A stretch of DNA of 64,000 nt from Streptomyces narbonensis (GTDB taxonomy: Bacteria > Actinomycetota > Actinomycetes > Streptomycetales > Streptomycetaceae): positions 1-64,000 of the forward strand of contig NZ_BMSF01000017.1 of the NCBI RefSeq assembly GCF_014649015.1, read 5' to 3'. The notes beneath the pieces were generated by a model that was given only the letters and a program-made list of their open reading frames with translations, was not told where the DNA came from and made no database searches. The first letter of the stretch is position 1. Every line of letters begins with the position of its first letter. This document shows positions 55,894 through 62,800 of the stretch, in pieces. A program made the translations under genes and the position numbers.

Positions 55894-56900
55894 GCACGCG
55901 CACACGTCCGCGGGCACATCCCGACGACGACACCACGACGTACAGGGACGCCCTGCGCGAGGCACTGCGCGAGGCCCTGGCCTCGGACGACCGGGTCTTC
56001 CTGATGGGTGAGGACGTGGGCCGCTACGGCGGCTGCTTCGGGGTGAGCCTGGGCCTGCTGGAAGAGTTCGGCCCGGACCGGGTCCGGGACACGCCCTTGT
56101 CGGAATCCGCGTTCGTCGGAGCCGGAATCGGCGCCGCGCTGGCCGGACTGAGGCCGGTCGTGGAGATCATGACGGTAAATTTCAGCCTGCTGGCGCTCGA
56201 TCAGATCCTCAACAACGCGGCCACGCTGCGGCACATGTCCGGCGGGCAGCTCGGTGTGCCCCTGGTGATCCGCATGACGACGGGTGCGGGACGGCAGCTG
56301 GCTGCCCAGCACTCCCACAGTCTCGAAGGCTGGTACGCCCACATCCCCGGCCTCCGTGTCCTGGCTCCGGCCACGGTCGACGACGCCCGCCACATGCTGT
56401 CGGCCGCGTTGGCCGACCCTGATCCGGTCATGTTCTTCGAGCACGGCAGTCTCTACAACGCGGCCGGAACGCTCGACCCGGCGATCCAGGAGGTCGACCT
56501 GGACCGCGCGGCCGTCCGCCGCGAGGGCACCGACGTCACCGTCGTCGCGTACGGCGGTTGCGTGTCCAAGGCCCTCGAAGCCGCGGAGCAACTGTCGGGC
56601 GAGGGGATCAGCGCGGAGGTCGTCGACCTGCGCACGCTACGGCCCCTGGACGACGCCACGATCGTCGGCTCGGTCAGGCGGACCCACCGTGCCGTCGTGG
56701 TCGACGAGGGCTGGCGCAGCGGCAGTCTCTCCGCCGAGATCGCATCGCGCATCTGCGAGCAGGCGTTCTTCGAACTCGACTCGCCCGTCGAGCGGGTGTG
56801 CAGCGCGGAGGTCCCCATCCCCTACGCCCACCGGCTGGAGGAGGCGGCACTCCCCCAGCCTGCCGGAATCGTGGCGGCGGCGCACCGGGTGGTGAGCTGA
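55890..56900 (+). CDS. 2-oxo acid dehydrogenase E1 component, beta subunit
   Basis: A 336-residue E1-beta. Typical features: TYRDALREALREALASDDRV, GEDVGRYGGCFGVSLGLLEE, DTPLSESAFVGAGIGAALAG, HSLEGWYAHIPGLRVLAPAT, and near the C-terminus RTHRAVVVDEGWRSGSLSAE and PIPYAHRLEEAALPQ. The AQHSHSLEGWYAHIPGL segment places it with pyruvate and acetoin dehydrogenases. ATG 55890 overlaps the E1-alpha stop by 4 bp; the E2 gene starts 1 bp after its stop. Confidence 0.92.
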   Translation: MSTRTRPRAHPDDDTTTYRDALREALREALASDDRVFLMGEDVGRYGGCFGVSLGLLEEFGPDRVRDTPLSESAFVGAGIGAALAGLRPVVEIMTVNFSLLALDQILNNAATLRHMSGGQLGVPLVIRMTTGAGRQLAAQHSHSLEGWYAHIPGLRVLAPATVDDARHMLSAALADPDPVMFFEHGSLYNAAGTLDPAIQEVDLDRAAVRREGTDVTVVAYGGCVSKALEAAEQLSGEGISAEVVDLRTLRPLDDATIVGSVRRTHRAVVVDEGWRSGSLSAEIASRICEQAFFELDSPVERVCSAEVPIPYAHRLEEAALPQPAGIVAAAHRVVS

Positions 56901-56901
56901 G

Positions 56902-58296
56902 ATGGCCGAGTTCACGATGCCCTCCCTCGGCGCCGACATGGACGAGGGCACGCTCTCCCAGTGGCTGGTGCATCCCGGCGACCGGGTGGCGCGCGGTGAC
57001 GTCGTCGCGGTCGTCGAGACCGCCAAGTCCGCGATCGAGGTGGAGTGCTTCGAGAGCGGTACGGTCGACACCCTCCTCGTCGACGAGGGCACCACCGTGC
57101 CCGTGGGCACCCCGCTGGCACGCATCGGCACGACCACCGAAGGCACACCCACCACGGACCGGCCCCCGTCGACGCCCCTGGTCCGCCGGCTCGCCCAGGA
57201 CCGGCACGTCGACCTCGCCGCCGTCCACGGTTCGGGCCCGGGAGGCAGGATCACCCGCGCGGACGTGGAGCACGCGGAACCGGAACCTGCACGAGCGCCA
57301 GGGCACGACGGGTCCGTCGGCCCGGCGGAGTCCACGCGCACCGCCACCAGGCGACAGCCGGGCGCGGAGCCGGTGCGACGGAAGCGGAGCGCTTCCCCGC
57401 CCGAGGAGAAGACCACGCCGACGGCACGGCCGCCGAGACCGGTGCGCACCGACGACTCGAACGGAGAACGTGAGATTCCGCGGCGCGTGAGGTCCTCACC
57501 GCTCGCGCGGCGGCTGTCCACGGAACTCGGCGTCGACCTCGCCCAGGTGACCGGCACGGGCCGGGGCGGCACCGTCCGTGCGGAGGACGTCCGTTCCGCC
57601 GCGGCAGCCGAGGGCGCGCCGCGGCCGGCCGTCCCGAATGTGGCACGGGCGGCGACCGCCCGGCTCATGAGCCGATCCAAGCGGGAGATTCCGCACTTCT
57701 ACCTCTCCACGACCGTGGACATGGCGGCGGCCCTGGAGTGGATGCGCGCCCGCAATCGCGAACTGCCCCTGTCCGCCCGTCTGGTGCCCGCCGCACTCAT
57801 CCTCAAGGCCGTCGCGCTGGCTGCACGGAAGGTGCCCGGGCTCAACGGGCACTGGGTCGACGACGGCTTCGTCCCGGCGGACGAGGTGCGGCTCGGCGTC
57901 GCCGTCTCCCTGCGGGGCGGTGGCCTTGCCGCGCCGTCCCTCGCCCGCGCCGACACGCTCTCCGTGGCCGAGGTGATGGCCGCGCTCAAGGACCTGGTGG
58001 CGCGGGCAAGGGGCGGACGGCTCAAGGCGTCCGAGACCGCCGACCCCAGTCTCACCGTCACGAACCTCGGCGACCAGGGCGTCGAGGCCGTGTTCGGCGT
58101 CGTCTACCCGCCGCAGGTCGCGCTCGTCGGCCTCGGCCGCATCGTCGAGCGGCCGGTGGCCGTGAACGGCCTGCTGGGAGTGCGTCCCGTGGTGACGGCA
58201 ACGCTGTCCGCCGACCACCGAGCGGCCGACGGCGCCACCGGCGCGCGCCTCCTGACCACGCTGGACAAGCTCCTGCAACGACCGGAGGAACTGTGA
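56902..58296 (+). CDS. 2-oxo acid dehydrogenase E2 (dihydrolipoyl acyltransferase) with two PSBD-like domains
   Basis: A 464-residue E2. Lipoyl domain 1-78 with the lipoyl lysine at about K42 (VVETAKSAIEVECFESG). Two peripheral-subunit-binding-like domains follow instead of the usual one: about 90-124 (TPLVRRLAQDRHVDLAAVHG, GPGGRITRADVE) and about 196-231 (SSPLARRLSTELGVDLAQVT, GRGGTVRAEDV), joined by a long Pro/Arg/Glu linker. Catalytic domain from about 245, with a His-containing motif LSADHRAADGATG near the end. It transfers the acyl group from E1 to CoA. No E3 (lipoamide dehydrogenase) gene is nearby; the complex must share E3 from elsewhere. GTGA overlaps with the ACP gene. Confidence 0.92.
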   Translation: MAEFTMPSLGADMDEGTLSQWLVHPGDRVARGDVVAVVETAKSAIEVECFESGTVDTLLVDEGTTVPVGTPLARIGTTTEGTPTTDRPPSTPLVRRLAQDRHVDLAAVHGSGPGGRITRADVEHAEPEPARAPGHDGSVGPAESTRTATRRQPGAEPVRRKRSASPPEEKTTPTARPPRPVRTDDSNGEREIPRRVRSSPLARRLSTELGVDLAQVTGTGRGGTVRAEDVRSAAAAEGAPRPAVPNVARAATARLMSRSKREIPHFYLSTTVDMAAALEWMRARNRELPLSARLVPAALILKAVALAARKVPGLNGHWVDDGFVPADEVRLGVAVSLRGGGLAAPSLARADTLSVAEVMAALKDLVARARGGRLKASETADPSLTVTNLGDQGVEAVFGVVYPPQVALVGLGRIVERPVAVNGLLGVRPVVTATLSADHRAADGATGARLLTTLDKLLQRPEEL

Positions 58297-58562
58297 ACCA
58301 CGACCAGGCGAAGGCGTTCGTCCGGCACGCCGTGCAGCGTGTCGTCCCCGACGCCGACTTCACCGGGCTCGATCCCGGCGCGTCCCTGCGGGACACGTTC
58401 GAGATGGATTCGCTGGACTTCCTCGAGTTCGTCGAAGCCCTCTCCGAACTCAGCGGCACGGAACTCACCGAGGACGACTATCCGGCCCTCGACACCTGGG
58501 GCGGCTGCGCCGATCGCCTGGTGGCCGAGGCTGATGCGTCCGCACGAGGAAGGAGCGGATGA
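58293..58562 (+). CDS. stand-alone acyl carrier protein-like protein
   Basis: An 89-residue protein with the ACP shape: acidic, four-helical, and the phosphopantetheine site in DTFEMDSLDFLEFVEALSEL (Ser in DSLD). C-terminal ALDTWGGCADRLVAEADA resembles the last helix. It starts with GTG overlapping the E2 stop and is followed by a CBS gene overlapping its own stop. No ketosynthase or other acyl-chain enzyme is nearby, so it is not part of a visible fatty acid or polyketide pathway; it may accept an acyl group from AcsA or from E2. Confidence 0.85.
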   Translation: MNHDQAKAFVRHAVQRVVPDADFTGLDPGASLRDTFEMDSLDFLEFVEALSELSGTELTEDDYPALDTWGGCADRLVAEADASARGRSG

Positions 58563-59242
58563 TGCGCCACCGCAGGATCGACCAGCTGATGACCCGCGAC
58601 GTGGTGAGCGTCCGCGGCGACACCGCGTTCAAGGAGATCGTCCGCACCCTCTCGGAGCACCGGGTGACCGCTGTACCCGTGGTGGAGGGCGAGGGCCGGG
58701 TGGTCGGGGTGGTGTCGGAGGGCGATCTGCTGCGCAAGACCGCCGACCAGGCCGCCGCACCGAATGGCATGCCGGCCGTTCCGGACCTGGAGGCGTGGGA
58801 GCGCGCGAAGGCCGGGGGGACGCGCGCCGAGGAGCTGATGTCCGCCCCCGCGGTGTGCGCCCGCCCGGACTGGACCGTGGCCGAGGCGGCACGCCTCATG
58901 GAGGTTCAGAGGGTCAAGCGGCTCGTCGTCGTCGACGGTGACGACCACCTGGTGGGCATCGTGAGCCGTCGTGACCTCCTGGGCGTCTTCCTCCGCGAGG
59001 ACGACGACATCCGTCGGGAGATCGTCGAGGACGTGCTCGGTGACACGCTGCGTCTCGAACCGAGCGCCGTTGCCGTCGACGTGCACGACGGGCGGGTGGA
59101 GCTCCGCGGGAGGCTGCCGTTCCGTGGCATGCTGCCGGCGATCGAGCGCATGTGCGCCACCGTGGATGGCGTGGTCACCGTCTCCTGCACGCGTCTCGCG
59201 TACGACGTCGACGACACCGAACGAGGAGGTGGACGGTCATGA
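58559..59242 (+). CDS. CBS domain pair plus BON domain protein
   Basis: A 227-residue protein. CBS1 about 8-62 (LMTRDVVSVRGDTAFKEIVR, VVEGEGRVVGVVSEGDLLRK), a linker of about 25 residues (AAPNGMPAVPDLEAWERAKA), CBS2 about 95-148 (LMSAPAVCARPDWTVAEAAR, RLVVVDGDDHLVGIVSRRDL), BON about 158-215 (VAVDVHDGRVELRGRLPFRG). It closes the enzyme part of the operon: the first and seventh genes are both CBS-BON. It overlaps ACP at its 5-prime end and USP at its 3-prime end, each by 4 bp. Confidence 0.9.
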   Translation: MMRHRRIDQLMTRDVVSVRGDTAFKEIVRTLSEHRVTAVPVVEGEGRVVGVVSEGDLLRKTADQAAAPNGMPAVPDLEAWERAKAGGTRAEELMSAPAVCARPDWTVAEAARLMEVQRVKRLVVVDGDDHLVGIVSRRDLLGVFLREDDDIRREIVEDVLGDTLRLEPSAVAVDVHDGRVELRGRLPFRGMLPAIERMCATVDGVVTVSCTRLAYDVDDTERGGGRS

Positions 59243-60096
59243 CGCGGAGCATCGTGGTCGGTCTGGACGGCACGGAGCAGGCCGAGGCAGCTGCGGAGTG
59301 GGCGGCCGAGGAGGCACTGCTGCGCGGCACGGACGTACATCTGGTGTACGCGAAGGAACCGGTACCGGAGGCCGCTCTGTCGCTCGTGGAGTGGGAGTCC
59401 GAGGAACCGTGGGCCAGGGAGATGATGGCACGCACCGCAGATGCGCTGCGCGAGCGCCATCCCGGCCTGTCGGTGACCTCCCGGATGCTGCCATCGGCCC
59501 CCGTCCCGGGTCTCGTCGCCGCGGCCGAGGAGGGTGAGCTGCTTGTCCTCGGCTCACGCGCGCTCGGCAGCATGACCGGGTACCTCCTCGGCTCGGTCGG
59601 CCTGACGGTCGCCGGTGTCGTCGAGCGTCCCGTCGTGCTCGTACGGGCCGTCGGCGCGGGCGGCACTCCACGGGGGCCCGTCGTGGTCGGGGCCGACGTG
59701 CGGCAGCCCGTGGACTCCGTGCTGGGCTTCGCCTTCGAGGAAGCCGCGCGACGGCACACCCAGGTCGTCGTCGTCTACGTACAGCAGCTCCCGCTGCACG
59801 CGGGAATGGGGCCCGCCATGGTCCCGGACTTCAGGCTCTCCATGGTTCCGGAGATCAAGCGTTCGGTGGAGGTCATGCTGGAACCGTGGAGGACCAAGTA
59901 TCCCGACGTCGAGGCGGTCGCCCGCGTGGCGGTCGGATCGGCCGGACTCGAACTGCTGGCGGTCGCCCGGGAGGCCTCCCTCGTGGTGGTGGGCCGCCGC
60001 ACCCGCCGTTCGACGCTCGGCGCGCACATCGGCAGCGTGGCCCACGCCGTCCTGCACCACAGCCCCGTACCCGTGGCCCTCGTTCCCCACGACTGA
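59239..60096 (+). CDS. universal stress protein, tandem USP domains (last gene of acetyl-CoA operon)
   Basis: A 285-residue tandem USP. Domain 1 (SIVVGLDGTEQAEAAAEWAA) with GSRALGSMTGYLLGSVGLTV, a slightly altered ATP loop; domain 2 (VVVGADVRQPVDSVLGFAFE) ends GRRTRRSTLGAHIGSVAHAV and HHSPVPVALVPHD. It is closest to the USP at 49069. GAGGAGG lies 7 nt before ATG. It ends only 10 bp before the convergent formate dehydrogenase stop codon. Confidence 0.92.
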   Translation: MTRSIVVGLDGTEQAEAAAEWAAEEALLRGTDVHLVYAKEPVPEAALSLVEWESEEPWAREMMARTADALRERHPGLSVTSRMLPSAPVPGLVAAAEEGELLVLGSRALGSMTGYLLGSVGLTVAGVVERPVVLVRAVGAGGTPRGPVVVGADVRQPVDSVLGFAFEEAARRHTQVVVVYVQQLPLHAGMGPAMVPDFRLSMVPEIKRSVEVMLEPWRTKYPDVEAVARVAVGSAGLELLAVAREASLVVVGRRTRRSTLGAHIGSVAHAVLHHSPVPVALVPHD

Positions 60097-60106
60097 TCGG
60101 TGCCGG

Positions 60107-62800
60107 TCAGTTCTCGGGCACCGTCGGACGCAGCCGTACCGCCGTGACCTTGTACTCCGGACACGAGGTCACGGTGTCGGCGTGCTCCGAGGTGAGGGAG
60201 TTGACGCCACTGTCCGGGAAGTGGAAGGCGCAGAAGACCTGTCCGGGGGCAGGTTCCGTCCCGACGCGGGCGACCAGTCGCGCCTGTCCGTGACGGCTCT
60301 CGACGGTGACCGCGGTGCCGTCCCGCACACCGAATCGCGCGGCGTCCTCCGCGGTCAGGTCCAGGCGGTCGGACGCGTCGAGGAGCAGGTTGCCGCCGCG
60401 CCGGGTCATGCTCCCGGAGTTGTAGTGAGCCCATCGGCGGCCGGTGACGAGCACCAGCGGGTAGTCCTGGTCCGGGGCCTCGCCTGGTGGCAGATAGGGA
60501 GCCGCCGACAGGTGGGCGCGCCCGTCCGGTGTGGAGAACTCCTCTACGTACAGCGTGGATTCACCTGGCCTGTCCGGCGCGGGGCAGGGCCAGGGGACCG
60601 CGTTCTCCCGATCGAGCCGCGCGTGCGAGAGGCCTGCGAACAGCGGCGTCACACGTCCGCACTCGGCCAGCGCCGCTGCAGGGGTGGAGCAGCCCAGGTC
60701 GGCACCGAGCGCTTCGGCGACGGCGTGCACCACCTGGAAGTCGGAGCGCGCTGTTCCAGGCGGAACCACCGCCTGCCGTACGCGTTGGAAGCGCCGGTCG
60801 AAGTTCACGAAGGTTCCGTCCTTCTCCAGCCACGAGGCCACGGGCAGGACGACGTCGGCGTGTCGGGCGGTCTCCCCGAGGAAGAGCTCGTTGACGACGA
60901 CGAGCGGGCAGGCGTCGAGGGCTTCGGCGACCCGTCGGCTGTCGGGGTCGGTCGCGCACACGTCCTCACCGATGACCCACAGCGCCCTCAGTCGGCCCTC
61001 CCGGGCCGCCACGAACATCTCGGGGATGCGCATACCCGGCCGCTCGGGGACCGGTCGGCCCCACACCGCCTCGGCACGGGCGCGGGCCTCCGGGTCGGTG
61101 ACACGGCCGTAGCCGGGCAGCAGGTCGGGCAGGGCGCCCATGTCAGAGGCGCCTTGCACGTTGTTCTGGCCGCGCAGGGGGCTGATGCCGAACCCGCGGC
61201 CGGTGCCGCCGACGGCTCCCCGCAGGATGGGGAGGTTCGCCAGGGTGCGTACACCGTCGGTGCCGTGGAGGTGCTCCGTGACCCCGAGCCCGTACAGGAC
61301 GGCGGGGCGCTCGGCGGCGCCGTAGAGCCGGGCGGCCCGCCTGATGTCCTCGGCCGGGACTCCGGTGATCTCGGCGACCCGCGCGGGCGGGTAGTCGGCC
61401 AGCAGGTCGGCGAGCTCGTCCAGTCCGGTGGCGCGGTCGCGGAGGAAGTCCGCATCGGTCAGGCCTTCGCCGACGAGGACGTGGGCGAGGCCGTGGAAGA
61501 GGGCGACGTTCGTACCGGGTCGGGGACGCAGGTGAACGTCGGCATGTCGGGCGAGGCCCACGGCACGGGGGTCGGCCACGATCAGGGAGGCGCCCGCGAG
61601 GGCCCGTTGAAGGAGGCGAGCACCGACGACGGGGTGGGCTTCGACGGGATTGGCGCCGACGACCAGGAGGCAGTCGGCGGTCTCGACGTCGTCGAAGGGG
61701 TCGGTGCCGCCGGCGCGCCCGAAGGAGGCGGTGAGTCCGGCGGCGGAAGGGGCGTGGCAGAGGCGGGAGCAGTTGTCGACGTTGTTGGTGCCGATGACGG
61801 TCCGCAGGAACTTCTGTACGAGGTAGTTCTCCTCGTTGGTGGCCCGGGCGGAGGAGATCGCGGCGACCGCGTCGGGGCCGCCGTCACGCACCGCGGCGCG
61901 CAGGCCGTCGGCGACCCTACCAACCGCTTCGGCCCAACTCGCCTTCCTCAGGACTCCGTTCTCACGGACCAGGGGCTCGGTGAGACGTTCCGCGGAGCCG
62001 AGGTACCCGTACGCGAAGCGTCCTTTGACGCAGGCGTGGCCTTGATTGACCGGCCCGTCCCTGGCGGGCAGGACGGCGGTGACACGGTCCTCGCGGACGA
62101 CGACGTCGAGAGCGCAGCCGACTCCGCAGTAGCCGCAGGTGGTGCGCACGCGACCTGTGGGAGCCTGCCGCGAGGTGAGGCCCTGGCCGGGCCCTGGCTG
62201 GGAGATCGCCCCCGTCGGGCAGGTGTCGACACATCCGCCGCAGGACACGCAGTCGGACTCGGCCCAAGGGCCGCCGGTACCGGGGGCGGCGACCGTGTCG
62301 GCACCGCGCCTGGTGAGGGTGAGCGCGAAGGTGCCCTGGACGTCGGAGCACATCCGTACGCAGCGTCCGCACGCGATGCACAGGTCCTGGTCGAGTCGGA
62401 CGTACGGGTGACTCTCGTCCCGGCGGTACGTGGGGTCAGCGGTCGCCGTGTCCGCCGGAATTCCCAAGGCCCGACACACCTGGGCCAGTTCGCTGTGCGC
62501 ACTGTCGGCGAGCGCGTGTGGCGGCAGCGCCGAGGCGATCAGGGCGACGGCGTCCCGGCGCAGATCGCGTATGCCCTCGTCGGCGGTGACGACGGTGAGT
62601 CCCGACGTGGCGGGCGTGACGCAGGCGGCGACGGTCCGCCCGTCGGCGCGGACCAGGCAGGTGCGGCAGGAGCCGGCCGGCCGGAGACGGTCGTCGTGGC
62701 AGAGAGCGGGCAGGTCCGCCCCGGTGGCCCGCACCGCGTCGAGCAGGGAGGCTCCGCCCGGCAGTTCGACCCGTACGCCGTCGACATGGAGTCGTGTCAT
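60107..62800 (-). CDS. formate dehydrogenase alpha subunit (molybdopterin, Cys type)
   Basis: An 897-residue NuoG/FdhF-like protein. N-terminal [2Fe-2S] domain (ALCHDDRLRPAGSCRTCLV then ACVTP), His-Cys3 and ferredoxin-like clusters (CIACGRCVRMCSDVQG; CVSCGGCVDTCPTGAI), Fe4S4_Mo domain (TTCGYCGVGCALDVV), and the molybdopterin region with the active-site motif DNCSRLCHAPSAAGL, where Cys replaces selenocysteine, as in NAD+-dependent enzymes. It oxidises formate to CO2 and passes electrons via the neighbouring NuoF-like subunit to NAD+. I chose ATG 62800, which overlaps the upstream stop (ATGA) and has GGAGG 10 nt before it, over ATG 62809. Confidence 0.9.
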   Translation of the reverse strand: MTRLHVDGVRVELPGGASLLDAVRATGADLPALCHDDRLRPAGSCRTCLVRADGRTVAACVTPATSGLTVVTADEGIRDLRRDAVALIASALPPHALADSAHSELAQVCRALGIPADTATADPTYRRDESHPYVRLDQDLCIACGRCVRMCSDVQGTFALTLTRRGADTVAAPGTGGPWAESDCVSCGGCVDTCPTGAISQPGPGQGLTSRQAPTGRVRTTCGYCGVGCALDVVVREDRVTAVLPARDGPVNQGHACVKGRFAYGYLGSAERLTEPLVRENGVLRKASWAEAVGRVADGLRAAVRDGGPDAVAAISSARATNEENYLVQKFLRTVIGTNNVDNCSRLCHAPSAAGLTASFGRAGGTDPFDDVETADCLLVVGANPVEAHPVVGARLLQRALAGASLIVADPRAVGLARHADVHLRPRPGTNVALFHGLAHVLVGEGLTDADFLRDRATGLDELADLLADYPPARVAEITGVPAEDIRRAARLYGAAERPAVLYGLGVTEHLHGTDGVRTLANLPILRGAVGGTGRGFGISPLRGQNNVQGASDMGALPDLLPGYGRVTDPEARARAEAVWGRPVPERPGMRIPEMFVAAREGRLRALWVIGEDVCATDPDSRRVAEALDACPLVVVNELFLGETARHADVVLPVASWLEKDGTFVNFDRRFQRVRQAVVPPGTARSDFQVVHAVAEALGADLGCSTPAAALAECGRVTPLFAGLSHARLDRENAVPWPCPAPDRPGESTLYVEEFSTPDGRAHLSAAPYLPPGEAPDQDYPLVLVTGRRWAHYNSGSMTRRGGNLLLDASDRLDLTAEDAARFGVRDGTAVTVESRHGQARLVARVGTEPAPGQVFCAFHFPDSGVNSLTSEHADTVTSCPEYKVTAVRLRPTVPEN

